The notes under the pieces are model-generated. The model saw only the letters and a list, made by a program, of their open reading frames with translations, did not search any database and was not told where the DNA came from. From positions 1 through 64,000 of the forward strand of contig NZ_FOSG01000027.1 in the NCBI RefSeq assembly GCF_900114215.1: a DNA stretch of 64,000 nucleotides, in the 5' to 3' direction. Below, piece by piece: positions 34,742 to 43,295 of this stretch. The first letter of the stretch is position 1; every line of letters begins with the position of its first letter. The DNA is from Streptomyces mangrovi. GTDB lineage: Bacteria > Actinomycetota > Actinomycetes > Streptomycetales > Streptomycetaceae. Position numbers and translations under genes: made by a program.

Positions 34742-35908
34742 GTGGTGCGGATCGAACTGGGGGCCGCGGTGTCCGTCGCCCGGGAGATCGCCGAGGAGGT
34801 CCTGGCCCCGCGGGCGGCGGCGGTCGACGCGGAGCAGCGGTGGCCGGAGGAGGGCATGGCGGCCCTGCTCTCCCGGCTGGGCGGGCTGGTGGTGCCCGAG
34901 CACTCCGGCGGCATGGGGCACGGGCTGCTGGCCGTGGCACAGGTCGGCGAGGCGACGGGCCGGGCCTGCGCCTCGACGTCGATCTGCTTCGGCATGCACC
35001 TGGTCGGCTCGGCGGTGATCGCCGCGCAGGCCGACACCGTCCAGCGGGAGCGGTACCTGGAGCCCATCGCCGCCGGGGAGCACCTGACGACCCTGGCCCT
35101 GTCCGAGCCCGGGACGGGCGGCGAGTTCTGGCTGCCGCAGACGCACATGGAGCGCGTGGAGCACCCCGGCGGCGACCGGCTGCGGCTGACCGGCTCCAAG
35201 AGCTTCGTCACCAACGGCGGCCGCGCCGACTCCTACGTCCTGTCCACCGTCGCCGTGGGGCCGCGAACGCCGCCCGGCCAGTTCTCCTGCACGGTCGTCG
35301 ACGCCGGCACCCCGGGCCTGGAGTGGGGACCCGAGTGGCAGGGGTTCGGCATGCGGGGCAACGCCTCCCGCGGCTTGGAGCTGCCCGAGGTGGAGATCCC
35401 CGCCGAGTGCCTGCTGGGGCAGGAGGGCGACGAGATCTGGTACATGTTCAACGTCGTCGCCCCCTACTTCCTGATGGCCATGTCCGGCACCTACCTGGGT
35501 ATCGCCGCGGCCGCCCTGGAGGAGACCCGCGCCCACCTGCTGCGCCGGCGCACGCGCGGCGGCCGCGCCCTGGCCGGCAACCCGGTCGTGCAGCACCGGC
35601 TGGGCACGATGTGGGCCCGGGTGGAGCGCACCCGGCGGCTGATCTACCACGCCGCCGCCGAGGCGGAGCTCGGCGGCGGCGAGGCCCTGCCGGGGCTGGC
35701 CTCGGCCAAGGCCGAGGTCGCCGACGCGGTCGAGGCGACCGTGAACGACGCCCTGACCCTGGTCGGCGGGATCGGCTACGGGACCGACTCGCCGCTGCAG
35801 CGGATGCTGCGCGACGCCCGCGCCGCCCATGTGATGGCCCCGGTCACCGACGTGCTGCGCACCTGGGCCGGCAAGGCGCTGCTGGACGAACCGCTGCTGG
35901 AAGGCTGA
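34742..35908 (+). CDS. Acyl-CoA dehydrogenase family protein
   Basis: A 388-residue flavoenzyme. The FAD/substrate signature is LALSEPGTGGEFWLPQTHME (about residues 118-137) and the C-terminal signature lies in GGIGYGTDSPLQRMLRDARA (about residues 340-359), followed by the helix ending GKALLDEPLLEG. The length is normal for the family. GTG at 34742 has GGAG 6 bp upstream and gives the standard N-terminus; earlier in-frame starts (34677, 34391) are less likely. It lies 4 bp before the PAS/GAF phosphatase gene; the functional link between them is unclear. The acyl substrate is unknown. Confidence 0.9.
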   Translation: MVRIELGAAVSVAREIAEEVLAPRAAAVDAEQRWPEEGMAALLSRLGGLVVPEHSGGMGHGLLAVAQVGEATGRACASTSICFGMHLVGSAVIAAQADTVQRERYLEPIAAGEHLTTLALSEPGTGGEFWLPQTHMERVEHPGGDRLRLTGSKSFVTNGGRADSYVLSTVAVGPRTPPGQFSCTVVDAGTPGLEWGPEWQGFGMRGNASRGLELPEVEIPAECLLGQEGDEIWYMFNVVAPYFLMAMSGTYLGIAAAALEETRAHLLRRRTRGGRALAGNPVVQHRLGTMWARVERTRRLIYHAAAEAELGGGEALPGLASAKAEVADAVEATVNDALTLVGGIGYGTDSPLQRMLRDARAAHVMAPVTDVLRTWAGKALLDEPLLEG

Positions 35909-35912
35909 CGGT

Positions 35913-38015
35913 GTGCTGACGATGCCCGGAGAGAGAGCCCGCATCCTGCTGGTGGACGTCCTCCCCGAGACCGCGGAGGACTTCGAGACCGCGTTCGGCG
36001 AGGGGGCCGCGTCCGGCGAGGAGGCCGAACTGGTCCACGTCACGGCCGCGAGCGTCCTGGAGCACACCGAGGGGACCCCCGGCGAACGCCGGCCCGCCGT
36101 GGCGGTGGTGGGCCGGCGGGTGCCGGCCCCGGTCGGCCTGATCCACGCGCTGCGTCCCCATCCGGCGGACCTGGCGGCGGTGGTGGTCGCCACCTCCGCC
36201 ACCGACTCCCGGCTCACCACGCTGCCGATACTCTTCTCCGCCGACCTCGTGCGCCGGGTCCCGGACGCGCGGGCGGACCTGCTGCCGCGGACGGCCCGCG
36301 AACTGCTGGAAGGCGTGACCCGGCGGCGCGCCGAGACCGCGGTGCGGGCCGCCGCCCAGCGGCAGCTCGTCACCGGCGCGGTGATGGGCCGGCAGCTGGG
36401 GGAGCGGCTGCTGGGCGAGTTCCTCACCCAGGCCCCGATCGGCGCGCTCATGCTGGACGACGACGGCGCGGTGCTCGCCTGGAACCACCGGGCCGCGGAC
36501 GTCCTGGAACTGGACGACCACGGCTCGCTCCGCCGTCCGCTGGCCGACCTGTTCCCGCCGGACGCCCGCGCCACGCTGCGGCAGCACCTGGCCACCGCCC
36601 GGGAGCAGTCCGCCCCCGGCCCCGACGTGGTCTTCGAGCGCACCAGGTCCGACGGCACCTCGCAGGCCATGCGCATAGCCCCCCAGAGGGTGACGGACTC
36701 CGGGGGGCGCGAGCGCGTCCTGGTGCTCGCCGAGGACGTCACCGACCGCCTGCACGCGCAGCGCAAACTCGCCGAGCGCACCGGCCACGCCCTGCTCAGC
36801 GCGGAGGTCGCCGCCGCCATGACGGCCTCCGGGCCGCTGGCCGAGCGCCTGCACCGCTGCGTACGGGCCACCGCGGACCGGCTGGGCGCCGACCGCGCCT
36901 GCCTGTGGACCCTGACGCCGTCCGGCAGACCCGAGCCCGCCGCCTGCGCCGACGTCGACCGCACCACCGCCGCCGACCGCCTCCACCCCGAGCACGCGGA
37001 CGAGGAGCTGGTCGGGCGGATCGCCGCCCGGCAGCGCCCCCATCTGGACCTCACGCCCCCCGGCGGCCGGCGCGCCGGGTCCGGCCGGCCTGCCGGGTCC
37101 TTCGCCGGCTATCCGCTGGTCTCCGGCGGGGAGCTGATCGGCGTGCTGACCCTGAGCACCCGGCTGGCCCTGCCCGGCTCCACACTGTCCATCCTGGAGA
37201 ACATCGCCGACCAGGTGGCCGTCGGCATCCAGCGGGACCGCCTGCTGCACCGGCTGCGCACCACCACCCAGGCCCTGGAGCGCCCGCTGCTCCCGCCCCG
37301 CCTGCCCGAGCTGCCCGGTTTCGACCTCGCCGCCCGCTACCACCCCTTCGGCAGCGGCCTGCACATCGGCGGGGACTTCTACGACGCCTTCGCCGCCCCC
37401 GACGGCCGGTACGTCCTGGCCCTGGGCGACGTCTGCGGCAAGGGGCCCGGCGCCGCGGCCATCACCGGCCTGGTGCGCCACACCCTGTGGGCGGCGGCCC
37501 AGCACACCACCGACCCCGAGCACGTCCTGGGGCTGGTCAACAACGCGCTGCGGCGCCAGAACACCCCCTTCTGCACCCTCGCCTACGCCGTTCTGGAACC
37601 GCCCTCCGATCCGGCGGGCACCTCGGGCCCCTCCGGCACCGCCCGCGTCCGCATCGCCTCCGCCGGGCACCCCGCCCCGCTGCTGCTCCGCGCCGACGGC
37701 CGTGCCGTGCCGCTGGAGGTGCGCGGCCCGCTGCTGGGCGTCCTGGACGAACTGCACCACCCGGTGACCGAGGTGGAGCTGGGGCCGGGCGAGACCCTGG
37801 TGTTCTACACCGACGGCTTCACCGAGGGCGCCGGGGCGGAGGACCGCCGCGAGCCCGAGGACCTCGCCGCCCTGCTCGCCGGGCATTCGCCGCCGCCCGG
37901 CGACGGGCGTCCCGCCGACCGCGTGGTGGCGGCCCTGCTGGAGGACGCCCACGCCTGGTGGGGCGAGCGGCTCCGCGACGACCTCGCCGTCCTCGCGCTC
38001 ACCCGCCTGGCCTGA
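35913..38015 (+). CDS. PAS-GAF-PP2C (SpoIIE-type) phosphatase, probable sensor of a partner-switching system
   Basis: A 700-residue cytoplasmic protein. The first 130 residues are a receiver-like fold (ARILLVDVLPETAEDFETAF). A PAS domain follows (residues 165-285, FLTQAPIGALMLDDDGAVLA), then a GAF domain (about residues 300-445) and a SpoIIE/PP2C domain from about residue 455. Metal-site motifs are GGDFYDAF, LGDVCGKGPGAAA and DDLAVLALTRLA. Such proteins switch sigma factors by dephosphorylating anti-anti-sigma factors. GTG at 35913 follows GGAAGG; ATG at 35922 is possible. Confidence 0.9.
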   Translation: MLTMPGERARILLVDVLPETAEDFETAFGEGAASGEEAELVHVTAASVLEHTEGTPGERRPAVAVVGRRVPAPVGLIHALRPHPADLAAVVVATSATDSRLTTLPILFSADLVRRVPDARADLLPRTARELLEGVTRRRAETAVRAAAQRQLVTGAVMGRQLGERLLGEFLTQAPIGALMLDDDGAVLAWNHRAADVLELDDHGSLRRPLADLFPPDARATLRQHLATAREQSAPGPDVVFERTRSDGTSQAMRIAPQRVTDSGGRERVLVLAEDVTDRLHAQRKLAERTGHALLSAEVAAAMTASGPLAERLHRCVRATADRLGADRACLWTLTPSGRPEPAACADVDRTTAADRLHPEHADEELVGRIAARQRPHLDLTPPGGRRAGSGRPAGSFAGYPLVSGGELIGVLTLSTRLALPGSTLSILENIADQVAVGIQRDRLLHRLRTTTQALERPLLPPRLPELPGFDLAARYHPFGSGLHIGGDFYDAFAAPDGRYVLALGDVCGKGPGAAAITGLVRHTLWAAAQHTTDPEHVLGLVNNALRRQNTPFCTLAYAVLEPPSDPAGTSGPSGTARVRIASAGHPAPLLLRADGRAVPLEVRGPLLGVLDELHHPVTEVELGPGETLVFYTDGFTEGAGAEDRREPEDLAALLAGHSPPPGDGRPADRVVAALLEDAHAWWGERLRDDLAVLALTRLA

Positions 38016-38058
38016 GCGCGGATCCCGCCCCCAGAAGCCCGCTCTCAGAAGCCCGCCC

Positions 38059-39393
38059 TCAGGGGCGGGCGCGGAGGTTGGTGCCGTTCAGGCACAGGGC
38101 GATGTTGCGGACCGCGGCGGTGAGCTCCTCGATCACCCGGGCGGCCTGCTCGGCGTCGTGGAAGGCGGGCCGGTCGGCGGACGCGGACAGGGAACTGCTG
38201 AGGTCCTCGGTGAGCCGGCGCATCGCGTCCAGCTCCTCGGCAGGCGGCACAGCGGGCGCCTCGGACGCCGCCGGCGGGTTCGAAGGGGCCGCCGGGGCCG
38301 GTGCGACGGGCGCGGCCGGGGTCGCCGGGACGAGGGGTACGGGCTCGGGTGCGGGAGCGGGTGCGGGCGCCGGTTCCGCGGGCTGAGAGGGCTGAGCAGA
38401 CTGGGCCGGCTGCGCGGGCGCGGCCTGGGGCTCTGTCCGGGGTGCGGCGGGCGCGGAGGCCGCCCCCGACACCCCCGGCACCCCCGACGCCTCCGACGGG
38501 GCGGAGGTGGCGGGGGTGGCGGGCGCCGCGGGGGCGGCCTCCGCCGCACCCGCGCCCGCACCCGCGCCCGCACCGCTGCCGCCGGCCGCCGGGGCGTTCC
38601 ACCCGCCGGCGGACCTCGACGCGTCCGGCGAGAGCCTGGTCTGCGGCGGCAGTACGTTCTCGGCGGTGCCCGGGGACCACAGCGGCGCCGTCGGCTGCGG
38701 CGCGGTGGGCACGTGCTCGGCCTTCCACTGCAGCCGGTAGCACTCGACCTGGTCGGCGCAGGCGGTGCGGGCGTGGAAGATCGCGCTGCCCTCGCCCAGG
38801 TCGGGGTACCAGAGGTTCGGGCCGGGGAAGCGCACCGTCCGCATCCGGGGCTTGATGGGTTCCGCGCAGCCGATGCAGCAGCCCGCCGGCACGCACAGCC
38901 CCGCGCCCTCCTTCTGCGCGGCGGCGCGGGGGCCGATCTCCCCGCGGTACTCCCCGTTGCCGCAGGGCGGCAGTTCGCCGCAGGTGCGGCAGACCGCGTA
39001 GTGCTCCGGCAGGACCTGCCAGCCGTGGCTGATGGGCGCGCACCAGTGCTTGGGCGCGGAGCGCGGATAGTTCTCGTTGCGCAGGACCAGCACCACGGGC
39101 CGCTTGTAGAAGTCGGCCCGCTCGGGGGGCTGGGCGTTCAGCCGCCCGTTCATCCGGCGCAGGTCCTCCGAGTGCCGCCACAGTTCGAGGTGCTCGCGCC
39201 AGGCCTGCTCGTAGGAGAGCGGCCAGGGGTGGTCCCGGTACTCGTCGATCTCCAGGATCCGCCAGGGCTGCCGGTCGAAGACGACGACGTGCCCGCTCCT
39301 CAGGCGCAGGTGCGTACCGTTGTCGCCTTCCTTGGGCCAGTCGATGCGGCCGACGCGGGTGGGCTGGTCGGGGAGCCCTTCGCGAACATGCAT
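38059..39393 (-). CDS. Hypothetical protein with cysteine-rich centre and Ala/Pro-rich tail
   Basis: A 444-residue protein. Residues 1-120 form a compact domain (LRLRSGHVVVFDRQPWRILE then SYEQAWREHLELWRHSEDLR). Residues 130-225 are cysteine-rich: CRTCGELPPCGNGEY, GCCIGCAEP and TACADQVECY, likely two zinc sites. Residues 260-400 are Ala/Pro repeats, and the last 50 residues are a helical domain ending ALCLNGTNLRARP. The layout (head, metal domain, flexible linker, C-terminal helix) resembles a binding protein; function unknown. The ATG at 39393 has GAGGAG 6 bp upstream. Confidence 0.75.
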   Translation of the reverse strand: MHVREGLPDQPTRVGRIDWPKEGDNGTHLRLRSGHVVVFDRQPWRILEIDEYRDHPWPLSYEQAWREHLELWRHSEDLRRMNGRLNAQPPERADFYKRPVVLVLRNENYPRSAPKHWCAPISHGWQVLPEHYAVCRTCGELPPCGNGEYRGEIGPRAAAQKEGAGLCVPAGCCIGCAEPIKPRMRTVRFPGPNLWYPDLGEGSAIFHARTACADQVECYRLQWKAEHVPTAPQPTAPLWSPGTAENVLPPQTRLSPDASRSAGGWNAPAAGGSGAGAGAGAGAAEAAPAAPATPATSAPSEASGVPGVSGAASAPAAPRTEPQAAPAQPAQSAQPSQPAEPAPAPAPAPEPVPLVPATPAAPVAPAPAAPSNPPAASEAPAVPPAEELDAMRRLTEDLSSSLSASADRPAFHDAEQAARVIEELTAAVRNIALCLNGTNLRARP

Positions 39394-39646
39394 GCCACGC
39401 TCCTCGGCAACGGGACAACTATGGTCAACATGGAGCACTTTCCACCATTCTGGATCATTTCGGACCTTTAGCCGTTCAGACACGCGCACGCCCGTCCCGC
39501 CCGCCCCTCCGCACGGCCTCCGTGACGTGCCGTCAGGCGGCTTCGGCACGGCACCGGCGCGCGGCGCCGGACCGCGCCAACGCCGGGCGTTCCCGTGAGT
39601 ATTAACCTTTTGCCTGAGATTCCCCGTGAATGGTTGGCTGCCCGCC

Positions 39647-40147
39647 ATGAGACCCGTGACCGAGAAGGACATCCGCGCCTCGTTCGTCAACTGCTCCAAG
39701 GGCGAGGCCAGACGCATGGCGCTGCCGCGCGACCTGACCGAACAGCCCTGGGAGGACCTGGACTTCCTCGGCCGGCGCGACCCCGCCGCTCCCGACCGCC
39801 GCTGCGTCGTCGTCGAACGCGGCCGCCTGCTCACGGGCGTGGCGCTCCGCTCCCCCGCCCGGCCGCCGGGCCGTACCCGCCGCGGCGGCGGCATGTGCTC
39901 ACTGTGCCTGACCACGCACCCGGCCGACGGCGTGGCCCTGATGGCCGCACCCAAGGCCGGGCGGGCCGGGCGCGAGGGCGACTCGGTCGGGCTGTACATG
40001 TGCGCCGATCCGGCCTGCTCGCTGTACATGCGCGGCAGGAAGGTCCCCGACGGCGGCGGACGCCTGGAGGAATCGCTGACGGTCAAGGAGCAGGCGGAGC
40101 GCACCAGGGCCAACCTCCTGGCCTTCCTCGACCGGCTCCACGCGTGA
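39647..40147 (+). CDS. FBP-domain zinc-finger protein (EF-G-binding type)
   Basis: A 166-residue protein starting MRPVTEKDIRASFVNCSKGE, typical of FBP-domain proteins. The four-cysteine zinc finger is MCSLCLTTHP followed by YMCADPACSLYMRGRK (about residues 85-130). Related proteins (FusB/FusC) bind EF-G and rescue fusidic-acid-stalled ribosomes; family membership suggests ribosome/EF-G interaction, not proven resistance. ATG at 39647 is chosen as it gives the conserved N-terminus. GTG of the next gene overlaps its stop codon. Confidence 0.88.
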   Translation: MRPVTEKDIRASFVNCSKGEARRMALPRDLTEQPWEDLDFLGRRDPAAPDRRCVVVERGRLLTGVALRSPARPPGRTRRGGGMCSLCLTTHPADGVALMAAPKAGRAGREGDSVGLYMCADPACSLYMRGRKVPDGGGRLEESLTVKEQAERTRANLLAFLDRLHA

Positions 40148-40896
40148 GCCCGGGCCCGGAGCAGCTCGCGGCCGTCGCCCTCCTGGCCCTGGTCGCCCAC
40201 GGCCTCAAGGGCCTCACCGGCTTCGGGCCCGCGACGCTCTTCGTACCGGTGGCGTCGCTGCTGTTCGGCCAGCCGGCCGCGGTGGCCGCCTCCGGAGTCC
40301 TGGACGCCACCTCCGGCGCGGCGCTCACCGCCGCGGACCGGCGCGTCCGCCGGGGCCGGGAGGGCCTGCTGACCGGCGTGTTCATGGCGGCGGGGACGGC
40401 CGCCGGGGTGGTGGCCCTGACCCGCGTGCCCGAGGCCGTGGCCGCCGCCGCCCTGGTGCTGGCGGTGCTCGCCGGCCTGGCGGCGGTGGTGGACGCCGGA
40501 CGGCGGGGCCCGGTGGGCGAGTCCCGGCCGCTGGACGCCCGTGACGGGGCGGCCGGCCTGCTGGCCGGATTCGTCGGCGGCCTCACCGGGATCGGCGGCC
40601 CGCCGCTCGTCGTCCACCTCCAGCGCGTCCTGACCCCGCACGACCTCAGGGCGGTGGTGACGCGCGTCCTGCTGGTGGCGGCCGTGGTGCGGGTCGCCAC
40701 GTTCCTCGTCGTCGGCGACGACGCGCAGGTCGCAAACGCGCTGCTGCTGGCGGCGGTGTGCCTGCCGCCGCAGCTCGCCGGGCTCCTGGCCGGCGCCCGG
40801 CTGGCCCGCCGCGTCTCCCCGGCCCGCCTGGCGGCGGTCAACGGCGCGGTCGTCGCCGTCTCCGTCCTGCTCGCCGCCCTGGGCGCCCTGCTGTAG
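40144..40896 (+). CDS. TauE/SafE-family membrane transporter
   Basis: A 250-residue protein with about seven to eight hydrophobic segments in two homologous halves. Half signatures are KGLTGFGPATLFVP (N) and AGFVGGLTGIGGPPLVVHLQ (C), the repeated G-G/F-G-P motif of TauE/SafE. Family members move sulfite, sulfoacetate and other organosulfur anions, but the substrate here is unknown. GTG at 40144 overlaps the FBP gene stop (GTGA), so the genes are co-translated. Confidence 0.88.
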   Translation: MSPGPEQLAAVALLALVAHGLKGLTGFGPATLFVPVASLLFGQPAAVAASGVLDATSGAALTAADRRVRRGREGLLTGVFMAAGTAAGVVALTRVPEAVAAAALVLAVLAGLAAVVDAGRRGPVGESRPLDARDGAAGLLAGFVGGLTGIGGPPLVVHLQRVLTPHDLRAVVTRVLLVAAVVRVATFLVVGDDAQVANALLLAAVCLPPQLAGLLAGARLARRVSPARLAAVNGAVVAVSVLLAALGALL

Positions 40897-40927
40897 CACG
40901 CCCTGCGTCGGTGACCGGCCCGGCACC

Positions 40928-40956
40928 GGGGCGGCGAACCGTTCCTCCGCCGCCCC
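40928..40956. terminator. Terminator between convergent genes
   Basis: A 9-bp stem, GGGGCGGCG (40928-40936) with CGCCGCCCC (40948-40956), lies 32 bp after the TauE stop and before the stop of the leftward TerD-type gene. Confidence 0.7.
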
Positions 40957-41031
40957 TTCGTCGGGACGCCCGTTTCCGGTTCCGGCAGGAACAGCCCGGA
41001 GCGGTCCCGACTCCTCCGGACGGCCCCAGGG

Positions 41032-43086
41032 TCAGCCCGCAGACACTCCGGTCCCCTGCCGACGAGGCGGACGGCCCTCCAGGTGGGTGACGACACCGGA
41101 GTGGAACCGGTGCACGGCATCGTCGACGCTGCGAATGAACCCCGTCTCAGCATTGCCCCGTGTGACGCCCATGCCCTTGAAGAGGGACATCCGGAAGCCG
41201 GTGATCCGTGCACCGTCCCTCGGGAGCATGTCACCCGGTTCCGGACGGAGCCGTTCCAGAGTGCCGCGCGGCCCTCCACCCTGGCCTTCGACAAGAGTCT
41301 CCACGTGGAGATCCGCCGGAGCTCCGGCGAGCTGCCTCACCAGTCGTTTGGCCCAGCTGAGGGGGTAGCCCTGCTCGGGTGCGGGGATCTCGATGGACGT
41401 ACGCAGCTTGCCGGTGCGCAGGTCAGCGGTGAGCGCGAGGATCCCCGGTGTCCCCTCGATGCGCAGTTCGGCGTGCAGACGACCGTCCTCACAGAACCGG
41501 TCGGCCAGAGCGGCACGGCGGGAGTTCGGTTCGGTACCGCGCTGGGCACGCTGGACAGGCAGGACCTTCTGCCCGAGTTCGCCGCCGAGCCGCAGGCAGA
41601 CCTGGCGGACGAGCCGCTCCCAGCTCTCGATGACCTCCAAGGCGCGCTGATCGCCCTGGCAGAGGGTCTCTGTGTCGATCGCGTTGCGTACCGGCACCCA
41701 GGCCGGGCCCATGTTCTGGAAGCCGTGGCAGCCGGAGTTCTCGTGCTGGAGATAGTGCAGGAGCTCCTGGAGAAGCCATGCGTGAGCGGCGTTGCCGACG
41801 CCCTCGTGGCGGATCAGCATCTGGGCCTGGTGCGCCACCTCGGCCCAGGACAGGTGTCGCAGGGCGACCTTGTGCTTGCGCCGGCGGTCGATCCTGACAT
41901 CGACCAGGGGGCTGCCCTCCAGGGCCACGTCGTTGGACAGCGTGATCACGGCCTCGTAGCCGCGCCGTGCGGCGATGTCCATGTAGTCCTGGACCTGTTC
42001 CGCCCTGAGCGGGTTGCCGTTGGTCTTGGTCTCCACCAGGGCTGTCCAGAGCCTGCCCGCGCGCTCGACCCTGATCACGCCGTCCGGCCGCTTCGGGGAG
42101 TCCCCGTGCGGCAGCGAGACCTCGGTGAACGTCTCCATCCGGCCTGCCGGGGCGCCGAAGGCGGCGGTGATGCGGCGGCCGAATTCCGGTACCTGGGCCA
42201 TCACCGACAGCAGGATCGAAGTCGCCCGCGTCTCACGCTCCCTGTCGCTCTTCAGCGAGGAGACGGGGAAGAGTCGGGCGGGCCTCCAGGATTCGTTCTC
42301 GGCCAGGGACTTCTTGGCGACCCTGGGCAGCGTGATCTTCTTCCGGGCCGTGCGGGGGCGTCGTGCCGGGGACTCGTCCGCCACCGGCGCCGACTCCCGG
42401 CGAGTCGCCTGTCCGGGGACGCCCGGCAGCGGCCCGGTGGGAGCCTCCGCGCCCACCGCGGTGTCCGTCCGCGGTCCCGGTTCGGGCTCCGGCGCTTCGT
42501 CCCCGACCACGCCCTCCCCGCCCGCGTCGTCCTCAGCCGCGTCGTCCTCGACGTCGATTCCGAAATCGGTCGCCAGACCCGCCAGGCCGGTCTCATAGCC
42601 CTGACCGACCGCCCGGAACTTCCAGCCCCCTCCTCGCCGGTAGAGCTCACCGAAGATGAAGGCGCTTTCCGCACCGGCGTCATCGACCGAGAATTCGAGC
42701 AGGGCCTCGCCGGTACTGTCGGCGAGCACCACCCCAAGGCCTTCGAGGGCGCCGAACCGGGCACCGCCGTAGCGGCTCGCCCCGACGACGATGCGCTCCA
42801 CGTCCGTTGGCATCGCGGCCAGATCGAGGCTGATGCGGTCCTCGCTGCCGTTCGCCGTCGGAGTTTTCCCCAGTAGTTGAACGCCGCCGTCGGCGGCGAC
42901 CGGGTTGTTGTAGAAGAAGAAGTCCGCATCGCTGCGCACCTTGCCGTCGGCGCCCAGAAGCAGGACCGAGACGTCCGCGTCCCCGTCCCCTGTGGCGCTG
43001 CTCCAGTTCAGGCTCAGCACCACGGAGCCCGTGTCCTCGCTCAGAGCCGCCAGGTCGACGTTGGAGCCCTTGACCATCTTGTGCAT
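41032..43086 (-). CDS. TerD-domain protein fused to a PD-(D/E)XK-like nuclease domain
   Basis: A 684-residue protein. Residues 1-180 are a TerD stress/tellurite domain: KMVKGSNVDLAALSEDTGSV, then LLLGADGKVRSDADFFFYNN with the acidic Ca-binding residues, and FIFGELYRRGGGWKFRAVGQ. A Pro/Glu linker (residues 190-270) follows. From about residue 290 there is a second domain whose core PDGVIRVERAGRLWTALVETK-type stretch (RPDG, 14 residues, ETK) fits PD-x(n)-ExK. The C-terminal 250 residues have no recognised motif. The fusion suggests a DNA-cutting effector governed by a TerD module (inference). ATG at 43086 has GGGGGG upstream. Confidence 0.8.
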   Translation of the reverse strand: MHKMVKGSNVDLAALSEDTGSVVLSLNWSSATGDGDADVSVLLLGADGKVRSDADFFFYNNPVAADGGVQLLGKTPTANGSEDRISLDLAAMPTDVERIVVGASRYGGARFGALEGLGVVLADSTGEALLEFSVDDAGAESAFIFGELYRRGGGWKFRAVGQGYETGLAGLATDFGIDVEDDAAEDDAGGEGVVGDEAPEPEPGPRTDTAVGAEAPTGPLPGVPGQATRRESAPVADESPARRPRTARKKITLPRVAKKSLAENESWRPARLFPVSSLKSDRERETRATSILLSVMAQVPEFGRRITAAFGAPAGRMETFTEVSLPHGDSPKRPDGVIRVERAGRLWTALVETKTNGNPLRAEQVQDYMDIAARRGYEAVITLSNDVALEGSPLVDVRIDRRRKHKVALRHLSWAEVAHQAQMLIRHEGVGNAAHAWLLQELLHYLQHENSGCHGFQNMGPAWVPVRNAIDTETLCQGDQRALEVIESWERLVRQVCLRLGGELGQKVLPVQRAQRGTEPNSRRAALADRFCEDGRLHAELRIEGTPGILALTADLRTGKLRTSIEIPAPEQGYPLSWAKRLVRQLAGAPADLHVETLVEGQGGGPRGTLERLRPEPGDMLPRDGARITGFRMSLFKGMGVTRGNAETGFIRSVDDAVHRFHSGVVTHLEGRPPRRQGTGVSAG

Positions 43087-43233
43087 GTGCCCCCCCAAGT
43101 ACACGGCCGCGCCGGGGCACCGGCGACCGACCGCTCGCTGTTCCGTGACGTGGCGCACACTCCCCTTGTGCGCAGGGTGAACCCTAATCCGGAAAGCCGC
43201 GTTCCGCCGGGGAACCGGGCAAGTGGTGCGGAC

Positions 43234-43273
43234 GACGGCCCGGGACAGGCCTCGGTTCCCGCCCCGGGCCGTC
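43234..43273 (-). terminator. Terminator of gdhA
   Basis: An 11-bp stem, GACGGCCCGGG (43234-43244) with CCCGGGCCGTC (43263-43273), lies just after the gdhA stop at 43296. Confidence 0.72.
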
Positions 43274-43295
43274 GGTCACCCGCCCGTCATACGAC

